Of a stretch of DNA of 64,000 bases, positions 1 to 12,463 are shown in pieces. The translations under genes were made by a program, and so were the position numbers. The stretch covers positions 140,599-204,598 of the forward strand of contig NZ_FOFL01000006.1 in the NCBI RefSeq assembly GCF_900110945.1, given 5' to 3'. How positions within the stretch are numbered: position 1 is the first letter of the stretch; each line of letters starts with the position of its first letter. The DNA is from Devosia sp. YR412 (GTDB taxonomy: Bacteria > Pseudomonadota > Alphaproteobacteria > Rhizobiales > Devosiaceae). The notes under the pieces were generated by a model. That model saw only the letters and a program-made list of their open reading frames with translations, had not been told where the DNA came from and searched no databases.

Positions 1-1148
1 TGGACGCGCTTGGCGTCGAGAGCTTGGCTGCTGCGCTACAGCGGCAGGCGGAAGCACAGCAAAAATCTGCTGCGCTCGATCTGGCCCGCCAAAGGCTCGC
101 CGATCTGGCACCGCAAGGTCTTGCCGCGCTGCAGGCCGAGATTGCCCGCTGGGGTGATCTCGGTGCGGTGGACCTTGTACTCAAGGGCGATCCGGCCGCA
201 TTGCGCGTGGTTCATGCCACGCTGGCCCAAACTATCGACATGGCACGAAACCTTGCCCGCGAGCGACAGCCGGCCTTGGCACAGGCCACCACGGCGGCCG
301 TGGCAGCCGAAGCGCGGCTCGCTGTCATTGTGGCCGAGATCGCGACGCTCGACAGCCAACTTGGGCCAGTGGCCGAACGTGGCGCCCGTCAGGCGGCGCT
401 GACCGAGGCACGCATACGCCTACAACAGGCACACGCTGCCGCCGAAGCCCATGCCGCTGCGCTTCGACCAAAAGCGCATGATCTGGTGGCGGCCGAAGCC
501 ACATTGCGCAGGTTGCGCTCGGTGGCAGCGGCGGCCGATCAGGAGGCGGGCCAATTGCGCGTCACGCTGGCCGATCTCAATGGCAATATCACCGCCCGCG
601 CCGATAGCGCAGTGGAGGAGGTCTGGCAGGAGACCAACGAGGCCTTGGCCAAGGCCAGTGCCGATGTGGCGCGGTTCGAAAGCGAAGTCGCCGTGCTGAC
701 AAGGCTCCGCGCTGGCCTCATTGCTGCCCGCTCGTCGGCGCGGGACCTCTATCTCAAGCCCGTGGTCAGCGAATTGCTGCCGCTGCTCGGCCTGCTGTTC
801 GACGACATTTCCATCCAGTTCGACGAAGACACCCTGCTGCTGCAATCGGTGCGGCGCAACGGGCTGGACGAACAGGTCGAGCGCCTCAGCGGCGGCATGC
901 GCGAGCAGCTATCAGTGCTGACCCGACTGGCCTTTGCCAGTCTGCTGGCCCGCGATGGCCGGCCGGCGCCGGTGATCCTCGACGATGCTCTGGTCTATTC
1001 CGACGACGACCGCATCGAGCGCATGTTCAATGCGCTGCACCAGCAGGCGCGCGAGCAGCAAATCCTGGTCTTCTCCTGCCGCCAGCGCGCCTTTGCGAAG
1101 CTCGGCGGCAATGTGCTGCAGATGCAACCGTGGACGCCGACGGCTTAG
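1..1148 (+). CDS. SMC/YhaN-like AAA ATPase, C-terminal part (5' end outside window)
   Basis: The frame is open to the left edge (first whole codon at position 3), so only about the last 380 residues are visible. The first two thirds are an Ala-, Glu-, Arg- and Leu-rich coiled coil. The C-terminal 120 residues carry an ABC signature (LSGGMREQ) and a Walker B-type stretch (PVILDDALVYSDDDR), followed by a VFSC switch region. This is the layout of the distal head half of Rad50/SbcC/YhaN-type ATPases, in which two head halves are joined through a coiled coil. Such proteins act in DNA end processing or chromosome maintenance, often with a nuclease partner encoded upstream; that partner cannot be seen here. 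The exact subfamily is uncertain. The gene ends 4 bp inside the convergent epimerase gene. Confidence 0.75.
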   Translation, partial: DALGVESLAAALQRQAEAQQKSAALDLARQRLADLAPQGLAALQAEIARWGDLGAVDLVLKGDPAALRVVHATLAQTIDMARNLARERQPALAQATTAAVAAEARLAVIVAEIATLDSQLGPVAERGARQAALTEARIRLQQAHAAAEAHAAALRPKAHDLVAAEATLRRLRSVAAAADQEAGQLRVTLADLNGNITARADSAVEEVWQETNEALAKASADVARFESEVAVLTRLRAGLIAARSSARDLYLKPVVSELLPLLGLLFDDISIQFDEDTLLLQSVRRNGLDEQVERLSGGMREQLSVLTRLAFASLLARDGRPAPVILDDALVYSDDDRIERMFNALHQQAREQQILVFSCRQRAFAKLGGNVLQMQPWTPTA

Positions 1149-1551
1149 CTGGCCACCTGCTCCAGCTCGATCAGCGTGCCGTCAAAGTCCTTGGGATGCA
1201 GGAACAGCACCGGCAGCCCATGCGCCCCGGTCTTGGGCTTTCCATCGCCCAGCACCCGCGCGCCGCTGGCGGTCAGCATCGCTGCGGCGGCAAGAATGTC
1301 GGGCACTTCAAAGCAGATGTGATGCATGCCGCCTGCCGGGTTCTTGGCCAGGAAAACCGCAATCGGCGAGCCCGCGCCCAGCGGCTCCAGCAGTTCCACC
1401 TTGGAATTGCCGGTGTCGATGAACACCACCGTCACCCCATGCTCGGGCAAGACGATTGGCTGGCCGACATGGGCACCCAGCAGGTCGCGATATTTCGCGG
1501 CAGCTGTGGCCAAATCCGGCACGGCGATGGCGATGTGATTGAGGCGGCCGA

Positions 1552-1555
<4 letters not shown>
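1145..1555 (-). CDS. mce: methylmalonyl-CoA epimerase
   Basis: A 136-residue single-domain VOC/glyoxalase-fold protein that interconverts (S)- and (R)-methylmalonyl-CoA in the propionate route. It begins with the typical NHIAIAV strand, has a [10 protein letters not shown] segment and ends with LIELEQ, supplying the His, His and Glu metal ligands expected of the family. The length is normal. It is the last gene of the pccB-pccA-scpA-mce operon: its ATG overlaps the scpA stop by 4 bp (ATGA), which suggests translational coupling. Its stop codon overlaps the 3' end of the convergent ATPase gene by 4 bp. Confidence 0.92.
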
Positions 1556-3665
<2,110 letters not shown>

Positions 3666-3666
<1 letters not shown>

Positions 3667-5681
3667 CACACCGCCTCGAATTCGAGGATCACCGCATCCA
3701 CCGCCAGCACGGCGCCAGCCACGGCATGCACCTTGCTCACGCGAGCGCGCTTTTCGGCCTTCAGCACATTTTCCATCTTCATGGCTTCGACAATGGCCAG
3801 CGTCTGGCCATCCTCCACCACATCGCCTTCGCTGACATCGATCCGCACCACCTGCCCCGGCATGGGGCAAAGCAGGAAGCGGCTCATGTCGGGCGGCACT
3901 TTCACCGGCATATGCCCCAGCAAGGCCGCGACATGCGGCCGGACCACCATGACCTTGAGATCGGCGCCGCGATAGCGGATGCGGAAGCCGGCCGTCGTGG
4001 CATTGACCTTGAGCACCGAGGTCTCGCCGGTCGACCAGGTCACGCTGGCCAGAGTCTCACCCGGCTGCCAGGCAAAACCCTGAGCGGTGAGCGCGGTGTC
4101 GAACAGGTTCAGTTCCCAACGCCCAGCCGGATCGAGCCGATGCAGGGTCACTGGGATATGTTCGCCCGCGATCACCACGACATATTCGCCATAGAGTTCT
4201 GAGGTCGAGACCAGCGGCGCATGCGCCACGAGACCCTTGCGATCCTCCTGCACCAACCGCATCATCGCGGCGGCCGAGGCCACCTCGATCAGCCGGCCGC
4301 GCGGCAATTCGGCGCCGGAAAAGCCCTCGGGAAATTCCTCGGCGATATAGCCGGTGGTCAGCTGCCCTTCGCGGAAGCGGTCCTGGTCCATCACGGTCGA
4401 GAGGAACGGCAGGTTGTTGCCGACGCCTTCTACTTCAAAACTATCCAGCGCCTCAGCCATGGCGTCGATCGCCTCGAGCCGCGTCGGTGCCCAAGTGCAG
4501 AGCTTTGCGATCATCGGATCGTAGAAGGTGGAAATCTCGCCGCCTTCGAAGACGCCAGTGTCATTGCGCACGGCCAGCTTTTCGGACGCGCTTTCCGCCG
4601 GCGGCCGGTAGCGGCTCAGCCGGCCGGTCGAGGGCAGGAAATTGCGATAAGGGTCCTCGGCATAAAGCCGGCTCTCGATGGCCCAGCCCTTTCGCTGCAC
4701 CTCGGCCTGCGTCAGCGCCAGTTTTTCGCCATTGGCGACACGCAGCATCAGCTCCACCAGGTCCAGCCCGGTGATCAACTCGGTCACCGGATGTTCCACT
4801 TGCAGCCGCGTATTCATCTCGAGGAAATAGAAATTGCGCTCGCCGTCGACGATGAATTCCACCGTGCCGGCCGAGGTATAGCCAACCGCCTTGGCCAGCG
4901 CGACCGACTGCTCGCCCATGGCTTTGCGGGTGGCTTCATCCAGAAAGGGGCTCGGCGCCTCCTCGATGACCTTCTGGTTGCGGCGCTGGATCGAGCATTC
5001 GCGCTCGTTGAGATAGAGCACGTTGCCGTGCTGGTCGCCGATCAGCTGGATCTCGATATGGCGCGGCTCGGTGACGAATTTCTCGATGAAGATGCGATCA
5101 TCGCCAAAGCTGGATGCGGCCTCGGACTTGCTGCGCTCGAAACCCTCGCGCGCCTCGGCATCGTTCCAGGCAATGCGCATACCCTTGCCGCCACCGCCCG
5201 CCGAGGCCTTGATCATCACCGGATAGCCGACCGACTGGCTGATTTTCACCGCCTCGTCGGCATCGGCAATCAGCCCCATGTGGCCAGGCACGGTCGATAC
5301 ACCGGCCGCCGCCGCCAACTTCTTGGACGTGATCTTGTCGCCCATCGCCTCGATGGCTTTGACCGGCGGGCCGACAAAAATGATCCCGGCCGCCTCCAGC
5401 GCCTCGGCAAACTTGGAGTTTTCGCTGAGAAAACCATAGCCCGGATGCACCGCCTGCGCCCCAGTCTGCTGGCAGGCCGCAATGATCCTGTCGATCTGCA
5501 GATAGGAATCCTTGGCCGGCGGCGCCCCAATATGCACCGCCTCGTCAGCCATCCGCACATGCAGCGCCTCGCGGTCGGCGTCGGAATAGACCGCTACGGT
5601 GGCAATGCCCATTTTCCTGGCCGTCTTGATGACTCGACAGGCAATCTCGCCGCGATTGGCGATGAGGAGTTTGGTGATCAC
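3666..5681 (-). CDS. pccA: propionyl-CoA carboxylase alpha subunit (biotin carboxylase + BCCP)
   Basis: About 671 residues. The N-terminus ([14 protein letters not shown]) opens a biotin carboxylase domain with the Gly-rich ATP loop [24 protein letters not shown] and [15 protein letters not shown] linker (BT-type) domain follows, and then a C-terminal biotinyl domain with the AMKM motif whose Lys is near residue 635. Together with the beta subunit it carboxylates propionyl-CoA to (S)-methylmalonyl-CoA in the cytosol. I chose the GTG at 5681 because AGGAGA lies 7 nt upstream. An earlier GTG at 5696, overlapping the pccB stop as GTGA, is an alternative that adds five residues. The 3' end overlaps the scpA ATG by one base. 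Confidence 0.93.
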
Positions 5682-5692
5682 GCTATCTCTCC

Positions 5693-7225
5693 TCACAGCG
5701 GAATATTGTCGTGCTTCTTCTTGGGCATTTGCACGCTCTTGTGGCGCAGCGTCGAGAACGCCCGGATCACCCGGCGCCGCGTGCCATGCGGCATGATCAC
5801 GTCGTCGATGAAGCCGCGCTCCGCCGCGACAAAGGGATTGGCAAACCGCGCTTCGTAATCGGCGGTGCGCTGGGCGATCTTGTCCTTGTCGCCCAGTTCG
5901 GAGCGGTAGAGGATTTCCGTGGCGCCCTTGGCCCCCATCACGGCGATTTCGGCCGAGGGCCAGGCGTAGTTGACGTCGGCCTTGATATGCTTGCTCGCCA
6001 TCACGTCATAGGCGCCGCCATAGGCCTTGCGCGTGATGACGGTGACTAGCGGCACGGTGGCTTCGGCATAGGCGAACAGCAGCTTGGCGCCATGCTTGAT
6101 GATACCGCCATATTCCTGCGCCACGCCGGGCAGGAAGCCGGGCACGTCGACAAAGGTCAGGATGGGGATTTCAAAGCTGTCGCAGAAGCGGATGAAGCGC
6201 GCGGCTTTCTTTGAGGCATTGATGTCGAGACAGCCGGCCAGCACCAGCGGCTGGTTGGCGACGACGCCGACGGTGTGGCCGTCGAGCCGGATAAAGCCGC
6301 AGAGGATATTGCCGGCGTGGTCCTTCTGGATTTCGAGGAACTCGCCCTCGTCGGCCACCTTTTCCACCACCTCGCGCATGTCATAGGGCTTGCTGGCGCT
6401 GTCGGGGATGATGGTGTCGAGGCTGTCATCGCGGCGGTCGACCGGATCAAGCGTCGGCAGGCGCGGCGGCTTCTGCCCGGCGGCCAGCGGCAGATAGGCG
6501 AACAGGCGCCGCACTTCGAGCAGGGTCTCGATGTCATTGTCGAAGGCGGCATCGGCCACTGAGGAGATTTTCGTGTGCGTCGAGGCGCCCCCGAGTTCTT
6601 CCTGGGTGACGCTTTCATTGGTGACTGTCTTCACCACATCCGGCCCGGTGACGAACATGTAGCTCGTGTCTTTGACCATATAGATGAAGTCGGTCATCGC
6701 GGGCGAATAGACCGCTCCGCCGGCGCAGGGGCCCATGATTACAGAAATCTGCGGCACGGCGCCGGAGGCCTGCACATTGCGCCAGAACACATCGGCATAG
6801 CCGCCAAGCGAGGCGACGCCCTCCTGGATGCGGGCGCCCCCGCTATCATTGAGCCCGATCACCGGCGCGCCATTCTGCAGCGCCAGGTCCATGATCTTGC
6901 AGATTTTCTTGGCATGGGTTTCGCTGAGCGAGCCGCCGAACACGGTGAAATCTTGCGAAAACACGTAGACCAGCCGGCCTTCGATCGTGCCCCAGCCGGT
7001 GACGACGCCATCGCCGGGGATGATGGTATCGGCCATGCCGAAATCCACCGCGCGATGGGTGACGAACATGTCGTATTCTTCGAAAGAACCTGGATCGAGC
7101 AGCACGTCGAGCCGTTCTCGCGCCGTCAGCTTGCCTTTGCCATGCTGGGTGTCGATGCGTTTCTGGCCACCGCCGAGCCGCGCCTGGGCGCGCTTGTCTT
7201 CGAGTTCGGCGATGATTTTCTGCAT
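5693..7225 (-). CDS. pccB: propionyl-CoA carboxylase beta subunit (carboxyltransferase)
   Basis: A 510-residue carboxyltransferase of the crotonase-like acyl-CoA carboxylase family. It starts [20 protein letters not shown] and continues with [18 protein letters not shown]. Oxyanion-hole segments are visible as [25 protein letters not shown] and the C-terminal [11 protein letters not shown]. Length is exactly that expected of PccB. It is the first gene of the propionate operon, followed directly by pccA. The 69-bp space upstream separates it from treY on the same strand, so read-through from treY is possible but there is no functional reason to link the two. MmdA-type decarboxylases share the fold, but the biotin carboxylase partner argues for PCC. 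Confidence 0.94.
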   Translation of the reverse strand: MQKIIAELEDKRAQARLGGGQKRIDTQHGKGKLTARERLDVLLDPGSFEEYDMFVTHRAVDFGMADTIIPGDGVVTGWGTIEGRLVYVFSQDFTVFGGSLSETHAKKICKIMDLALQNGAPVIGLNDSGGARIQEGVASLGGYADVFWRNVQASGAVPQISVIMGPCAGGAVYSPAMTDFIYMVKDTSYMFVTGPDVVKTVTNESVTQEELGGASTHTKISSVADAAFDNDIETLLEVRRLFAYLPLAAGQKPPRLPTLDPVDRRDDSLDTIIPDSASKPYDMREVVEKVADEGEFLEIQKDHAGNILCGFIRLDGHTVGVVANQPLVLAGCLDINASKKAARFIRFCDSFEIPILTFVDVPGFLPGVAQEYGGIIKHGAKLLFAYAEATVPLVTVITRKAYGGAYDVMASKHIKADVNYAWPSAEIAVMGAKGATEILYRSELGDKDKIAQRTADYEARFANPFVAAERGFIDDVIMPHGTRRRVIRAFSTLRHKSVQMPKKKHDNIPL

Positions 7226-7294
7226 GGCAATACTTGTCCGGTGGTCGGCAGCGATCCGACCACACCAGCGCGCATATTCCAAGGTGCCAAAGCG

Positions 7295-9694
7295 TTAGTT
7301 CTGGCGGTATCCGACAAACAGCGTGCGCAGTGCGTCAGAGCCATTGGTATCGGCCAGTACATCGGTCCAGTCGCCAAGGTTTGGCGGCAGAGTCATGGGA
7401 CCGTTGGCCGCCAGATTGGCCACGACCAGCAGGGCGTTGCCGCCATATTCTCGCTGGAAAGCGATCGTGCCGGGGGCGGCGTCGAGCGGTTGGCAGCTGC
7501 CGCGGGCGAAGAGGTCCGGGAAGCGCTGGCGGAGCTGCAGCAGTTTTTGCGTCAGGATCAGCTTGTCGTCGCGCGAGCCCTGCGGATTAGCAAGGCGCTG
7601 CGCCAATGCGACGAAATCCACCGGGCGGCGGTTGTCGGGGTCGACGAAGCTTTGCTCCCAGTCCTCGGCGCCGCGATAGGTATCGGGCATGCCCGGCACG
7701 GTCAGCTTGAGCGCAGCCTGAACCAGGCCCTTGCGCAGGCCGGTTGCGAGGAAGGGTTCGCGGTCCTGCTGGAAGCGGGCCATGAAGGCGGAATTGCTTA
7801 GCGCCGCATCGATGAAGTCGGCGACGCGGCTTTCGTAACCGGTGTTGTTGACGCCCCAGTCCGTGTGCTCGCGGGCCTCGCGCAGGGATTTTTCCATGGC
7901 GCCCTTGATGCGGGTGGCAAAGTCTTCGGGTTCGCCAAAGGCCGGCCAGCCGCCGAGCAGGAGCTGGAAAAACAGGTAGAGGTCATTGGCGTGGATGGCT
8001 TCGGCCGGCAACATGTCGCGCCAGGCTTTGACGGCGCGGTCCCACTCCGCCGGATGCTCAGCAATGGCGCCGACAATGGCGCGCAGGTCTTCACCGCGCT
8101 TGGTGTCATGCGTGGAAGTAGTCAGCATGGCGTCGGGGCTATCGGCAAGGCGCCGCTGGTTGGCGTCTTGGAAGGCGGCGACGCTGATGGAGAAACGCTC
8201 GGGATGGGCGCCGACTTCGTTGAGCGCGATCAGGCGGTGGTGGCGATAGAGCGCCGTGTCTTCCAGTCCCTTGGCCATGACCGGACCGGAATATTGCTGG
8301 AATTTGCCAATGGCGGTGCGGATCAGCCGCGGGTCATATTCGGCGCCAAGATGACCACCGAGCAATTCCTCGATGAAGTCGAACAGCGCCGGGGTGAAAT
8401 GCGGCTTGGCGCGGCGGGCCTTGGCGAGCGCGAGGCCGATTTCACGGCGATCGCGGGGCGTGGCGCCGCTGTCGTCGATATAGGTGCGATAGACGGTCAG
8501 ATGGGCGATGACTTCGCGGATCGCCTTGCGCAGGCCGTTTTCGGTGAGGTCGTGCGTTTCGCCATGCGACCAGGCCACGGCCGACAGATGCTTGGCGAGC
8601 GCCGACAGTTCGGCCGCCAATTCATTGTCCATCACCCTGAGTTTGCAGAGATATTCCTGATCCTGCGGCGCCAGCACCGGACCGACGAAGTCTTCGTAGG
8701 TCGCGCTGAGCGCCGTCTCGGCTGTCGCGGGCACCAGCAATCGGGTCAGTTGGGCGCCGAATTCATAGCCGGTGGTACCATCGACCGGCCAATCGGGCCG
8801 CAGGCGCTCATGAGGCGCGAGGATTTTCTCGATCAGCAGATAGATCGGCCTGGGCGTCTTGGCCTGCAGGGTTTCGACATAGCCCTTGGGATCGAGCAGG
8901 CCGTCGACATGATCGATGCGCAGGCCCTGGATCAGGCCTTCCTCGACCAGCTGGAAGATCAGTTGATGCGCATGATCGAACACATCCGGACGGTCGATGC
9001 GAATGCCGCCGAGGTCGGAATTGATGAAAAAACGCCGGTAGTTGATCTCGTCGGCGGCCACAGCGTGATGGGCCAGGCGCCAATGCTGGCGTTGGATCAG
9101 GGCGTCGAGAGCGGAGCCTGTGAGGGCCGCGATGGCGGCTTCCGGGGTGCCGTAATGATCGTTCAAAGTCCGCTCATCTTCGGGGCGGAGGGGCAGTTTT
9201 TCGTTGTCGTTGGCCCAGATGGCGAAGCCGTCGCTGTCGGATTTGAGCACGATGTCGCCGGCGGCCAAGGCTTCGGCATAGGTCTTACCGAGGAAGGGGA
9301 CGAGCAGCTTTCTGCTCCAGTCGATGTCGAACCACTCGGCATATTTGCTGTCCTGACCGTGCTTGAGCACGTCGAGCCAAAGCCCATTATGCGCGCCGCC
9401 GACGCCCATGTGATTGGGGACGAAATCGACAAGCAAACCCATGTTTGCAGCCTGCATTCGTGCTGCAAGACTACGGAATGCAGCCAGATTGCCGAGCTCT
9501 GGATTGATCCTTGCATGGTCCACCGTGTCATAGCCATGCGTGCTGCCCGGTCGCGCCATCAGGATGGGCGAGAGGTAGACGTGGCTGATGCCGAGATCGC
9601 TGAGATAGGGGATCAGCGCCTCTGCATGGGCGAAGGTGAAATCCCGGTTGAGCTGGAGACGATAGGTGGCGCGGAAGCTTGGGGTGCTGGACAT
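7295..9694 (-). CDS. treY: maltooligosyl trehalose synthase
   Basis: A 799-residue GH13 enzyme that isomerises the reducing-end alpha-1,4 bond of maltodextrins to alpha,alpha-1,1, the first step of the TreY-TreZ trehalose route. The N-terminus (TYRLQLNRDFTF), the GLLVDFVPNHMGV segment (GH13 region I) and GLRIDHVDGL (region II, catalytic Asp) are clear. A late DTKRGED segment supports TreY over other GH13 enzymes. The length is normal for the family. The usual partners treZ and glgX are not in this window. The neighbours are a FadR-type regulator upstream and pccB downstream, so the maltodextrin genes seem to be dispersed or lie elsewhere. Confidence 0.93.
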   Translation of the reverse strand: MSSTPSFRATYRLQLNRDFTFAHAEALIPYLSDLGISHVYLSPILMARPGSTHGYDTVDHARINPELGNLAAFRSLAARMQAANMGLLVDFVPNHMGVGGAHNGLWLDVLKHGQDSKYAEWFDIDWSRKLLVPFLGKTYAEALAAGDIVLKSDSDGFAIWANDNEKLPLRPEDERTLNDHYGTPEAAIAALTGSALDALIQRQHWRLAHHAVAADEINYRRFFINSDLGGIRIDRPDVFDHAHQLIFQLVEEGLIQGLRIDHVDGLLDPKGYVETLQAKTPRPIYLLIEKILAPHERLRPDWPVDGTTGYEFGAQLTRLLVPATAETALSATYEDFVGPVLAPQDQEYLCKLRVMDNELAAELSALAKHLSAVAWSHGETHDLTENGLRKAIREVIAHLTVYRTYIDDSGATPRDRREIGLALAKARRAKPHFTPALFDFIEELLGGHLGAEYDPRLIRTAIGKFQQYSGPVMAKGLEDTALYRHHRLIALNEVGAHPERFSISVAAFQDANQRRLADSPDAMLTTSTHDTKRGEDLRAIVGAIAEHPAEWDRAVKAWRDMLPAEAIHANDLYLFFQLLLGGWPAFGEPEDFATRIKGAMEKSLREAREHTDWGVNNTGYESRVADFIDAALSNSAFMARFQQDREPFLATGLRKGLVQAALKLTVPGMPDTYRGAEDWEQSFVDPDNRRPVDFVALAQRLANPQGSRDDKLILTQKLLQLRQRFPDLFARGSCQPLDAAPGTIAFQREYGGNALLVVANLAANGPMTLPPNLGDWTDVLADTNGSDALRTLFVGYRQN

Positions 9695-9742
9695 GCCAGC
9701 GCAACGACAGGCGCGGCGCTTCGTTCCGGCAGGGCTGGTTTG

Positions 9743-10483
9743 CTAGCTTAGCGCCATCATCGCACAAGCCTGATCGAGATCGATGACCTGTTCGACACAG
9801 CGCGTCGCCGCGTTGGAATCCAGCTCGCCGATCGCCTGGACCAGCGAGGTCAGCGTGTCGAGCGAGGCGCGCAGATAGGGTTCAGCGCCGGCCTTGCCGG
9901 ACTCGCGCAGCGCCAGGGCCAGCGTCAGTTCGACAATGCCGGTGACCGAGCGCATCATCGGATTGCCCGATGTGTCGGCCAGGGTGCGGTGGATTTCCAG
10001 CGCGGCAATGCCGTGGTTTTCCAGATCGCCATTGGCCGAGTCCATCTGGTGCAGCCAATATTTCATGACGCGGATGTTTTCCGCCGTGCGGCGCTGTGCT
10101 GCCAAGGCCGCCGCGCGGGTTTCGAGGGCCCGGCGGGTGTCGAACAGGCTTTCGTAAAAGCGCCGGTCGGGCTTGGCGTAATAGTGCCAGGAGAGAACTT
10201 GCGGATCAAACAGGCTCCAGCGGCTGGTGGGCGAGACGCGGGTGCCGACCTTGGGACGGGCTTCGACCAGGCCTTTGGCTTCGAGGGTTTTTAGCGCCTC
10301 GCGCAGCACGGTGCGGGAGACGCCATAGGTCTCCATCATCACCGCGTCGCTGGCCAGGATCGAGCCGACGGCAAACTTGCCGGTGACAATGCCCAGACCG
10401 ATTTCGTTGATCACGAAGGTATGGAAATTGCGCGCAGCGGGTCGCCCGGAAAGGGAGCGAATAAGGCTGCCGGCTTCGATCAT
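9743..10483 (-). CDS. FadR-subfamily GntR transcriptional regulator of the galactofuranose-type operon
   Basis: About 246 residues. The N-terminal winged helix shows GSILASDAVMMETYGVSRTVLREALKTLEAKG split over recognition elements, with the usual VGTRV wing. The C-terminal FCD ligand domain has the RRALE, EIHRTLAD and NPMM helices with metal-binding His/Asp positions. The ATG at 10483 follows the yjfF stop by a single base (TAGTATG), making it the last gene of the ytfQRT-yjfF operon. It therefore probably autoregulates and senses the imported sugar or a sugar-acid derivative. A frame extending upstream inside yjfF is not a credible start. Confidence 0.88.
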   Translation of the reverse strand: MIEAGSLIRSLSGRPAARNFHTFVINEIGLGIVTGKFAVGSILASDAVMMETYGVSRTVLREALKTLEAKGLVEARPKVGTRVSPTSRWSLFDPQVLSWHYYAKPDRRFYESLFDTRRALETRAAALAAQRRTAENIRVMKYWLHQMDSANGDLENHGIAALEIHRTLADTSGNPMMRSVTGIVELTLALALRESGKAGAEPYLRASLDTLTSLVQAIGELDSNAATRCVEQVIDLDQACAMMALS

Positions 10484-10484
10484 A

Positions 10485-11462
10485 CTAGGCTTTCTCGGGC
10501 TTCTCTTCTCCGGGGGCGGAGGCGGCAAAAATGATGCGTTGCAGGACGATGAACAGGAAGAGCAGCACGCCGATGACGATCTTGGTCCACCAGCTCGACA
10601 GCGTGCCGTCGAAGATGATGTAGGTCTGTACGAGGCCCAGCAGCATGACGCCGACGAAAGTGCCGAGCACGAAGCCATAGCCGCCGGTAAGCAGGGTTCC
10701 GCCGATCACCACCGCGCTGATGGCATCGAGCTCGACGCCCACCGCCGCCAGCGGATAACCGGCCGAGGTGTAGAGCGAAAAGACGATGCCCGACAATGCG
10801 GCAAGTGTGCTCGACAGCATGTAAATCTGCACCGTGGTGCGCGCCACGGGCACGCCCATCAGCGAGGCCGAGATGGGATTGCCGCCCAGGGCATAGACAT
10901 AGGAACCAAAGCGGGTGCGGTGCGCCAGCAGAGCGCCGACGAGGAAAATGAAGACCATCAGCAGGCCGATGAAGCTGAGCCGGCCACCGCCGGGCAGGCG
11001 GATGATCAGGTCGGAAATCATGCCGTAGAACTCGTGGTTGATCGGCACGGAATCCTGGGTGATGACCGAGGCACCGCCGCGGGCGAGGAACATGCCGGCC
11101 AGCGTCACGATGAAGCTCGGCACCTGCAAATAATGGATGGTCAGGCCCATGGCCGCGCCAAACAGGGCCGCGACTCCGAGCGCGATGACGAAGGCGACCA
11201 GCGGGTGAAAGCCCAGCCAGGAGATCAAAACGGCCACCAAGACGCCGGTGAAGCCGATCACCGCGCCGACCGAGAGGTCGATGCCGCCCGAGATGATGAC
11301 GAAGGTCATGCCGACGGCGGCAATGCCGAGGAAGGCATTGTCGGTGAGGAAATTGCCGAGCACGCGGGTCGAGAGCATGCCCGGAAACTGGAAGACACTC
11401 AGCGCATAGGCGATGATGAAGATGACGGCAGTGGCGGCCAGCGGGCGGAGACTACGCTTCAT
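10485..11462 (-). CDS. yjfF: sugar ABC transporter permease YjfF-type
   Basis: A 325-residue polytopic membrane protein of the BPD_transp_2 family (RbsC-like), with 8-10 hydrophobic segments. It carries the conserved GIDLSVGAVIGFTG loop (about residue 60) and a late AISAVVIGGTLLTGGYG cytoplasmic coupling region. It is paired with a second, distinct permease (ytfT); two non-identical permeases beside a fused ATPase is the organisation of E. coli YtfQRT-YjfF. Its ATG overlaps the ytfT stop by 4 bp. The substrate is inferred from the binding protein. Confidence 0.9.
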   Translation of the reverse strand: MKRSLRPLAATAVIFIIAYALSVFQFPGMLSTRVLGNFLTDNAFLGIAAVGMTFVIISGGIDLSVGAVIGFTGVLVAVLISWLGFHPLVAFVIALGVAALFGAAMGLTIHYLQVPSFIVTLAGMFLARGGASVITQDSVPINHEFYGMISDLIIRLPGGGRLSFIGLLMVFIFLVGALLAHRTRFGSYVYALGGNPISASLMGVPVARTTVQIYMLSSTLAALSGIVFSLYTSAGYPLAAVGVELDAISAVVIGGTLLTGGYGFVLGTFVGVMLLGLVQTYIIFDGTLSSWWTKIVIGVLLFLFIVLQRIIFAASAPGEEKPEKA

Positions 11463-12463
11463 TTGGAGACCACCCGCTTGTTGTCGCGCTTGAAGAAGCC
11501 GGCGGCGTGGCCGAGCAGCGGGCTTTGCAGCATGAGGATCAGGATGATCATGCCGGCCTTGACGATGAGGTTGAATTCGGGCCGGAAGCCCGAGACCAGA
11601 ATGCCGGTGTTCATCGCCTGGATGATGATGGCGCCGACCACGGCCAGCGGGATGGAGAACTTTCCGCCGAGCAGCGAAGTGCCGCCGATGACCACGGCGA
11701 GGATGGCGTCGAGTTCGAGCCAGAGGCCGGAATTGTTGGCATCGGCGCCGCGAATATCGGCAGCGACGATAATGCCGGCAATGGCGGCGCAGAAGCCACT
11801 GGTGGCATAGACCAGCATCAGCAGCATGCGGCTATGGATGCCGGCCAGCGAGGCGGCGGCGCGATTGACGCCGATGGCCTGGATGAACAGGCCAATGGCG
11901 GTGCGCTTGACCACGAGGGTCACGAGGATCATCAGCACCAGGGCGATCACTGCCGCCATGGGAAAGCCCAGCACCGAGCCGGTGCCGATAAAGATCAGGG
12001 CGGGATCGTTGAAGGTGACGATATAGCCCTCGGTGATCAGCTGGGCGATGCCGCGACCGGCCACCATCAGGACGAGGGTGGCGATGATCGGCTGGATATC
12101 CAGCACGGCGACGAGAAAGCCGTTCCACAATCCGCAGGCCAGGCCCACGGCAAGCGCGGCGATGACGGCCACCGGGGTCGGATAACCGGCCACGACCATG
12201 GTCGCCGCCACCGCGCCGCAGACTGCCATGATGGCGCCGACCGAAAGATCGACGCCCTTGGTGGCGATGACGCCGGTCATGCCGATGGCGAGGATAGCCA
12301 CCGGCGCGCCGCGGTTGAGCACGTCGATGGCGCTGCCGAACAGCCTCCCGTCCTGCCAGGTGATACGGAAGAAATTGGGGAACAGCGCCCAGTTGATCAG
12401 CAGCACGGCGGCTAGAGCCAGCAGCTGCGGATTGGCGAGGCGTTCGAGATGGAGCCGCTTCAT
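11459..12463 (-). CDS. ytfT: sugar ABC transporter permease YtfT-type
   Basis: A 334-residue permease of the RbsC-like family, with a KGVDLSVGAIMAVCGA loop and a C-terminal [19 protein letters not shown] coupling segment. It ends in a basic tail (FFKRDNKRVVSK), consistent with a cytoplasmic C-terminus. It overlaps both neighbours by 4 bp (ATGA at each junction), so ytfR-ytfT-yjfF should be translated in a coupled series. It forms the channel with YjfF. Confidence 0.9.
   Translation of the reverse strand: MKRLHLERLANPQLLALAAVLLINWALFPNFFRITWQDGRLFGSAIDVLNRGAPVAILAIGMTGVIATKGVDLSVGAIMAVCGAVAATMVVAGYPTPVAVIAALAVGLACGLWNGFLVAVLDIQPIIATLVLMVAGRGIAQLITEGYIVTFNDPALIFIGTGSVLGFPMAAVIALVLMILVTLVVKRTAIGLFIQAIGVNRAAASLAGIHSRMLLMLVYATSGFCAAIAGIIVAADIRGADANNSGLWLELDAILAVVIGGTSLLGGKFSIPLAVVGAIIIQAMNTGILVSGFRPEFNLIVKAGMIILILMLQSPLLGHAAGFFKRDNKRVVSK

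Noticed and set aside
4221..5858. A 545-codon plus-strand reading frame opposite pccA
   Set aside because: It lies antisense to a motif-complete carboxylase gene; long antisense frames are expected at this GC content and it shows no family motif.
7865..9751. A 628-codon plus-strand frame opposite treY
   Set aside because: Antisense shadow of a clear GH13 gene, with His/Gln/Asp-rich composition typical of such shadows.
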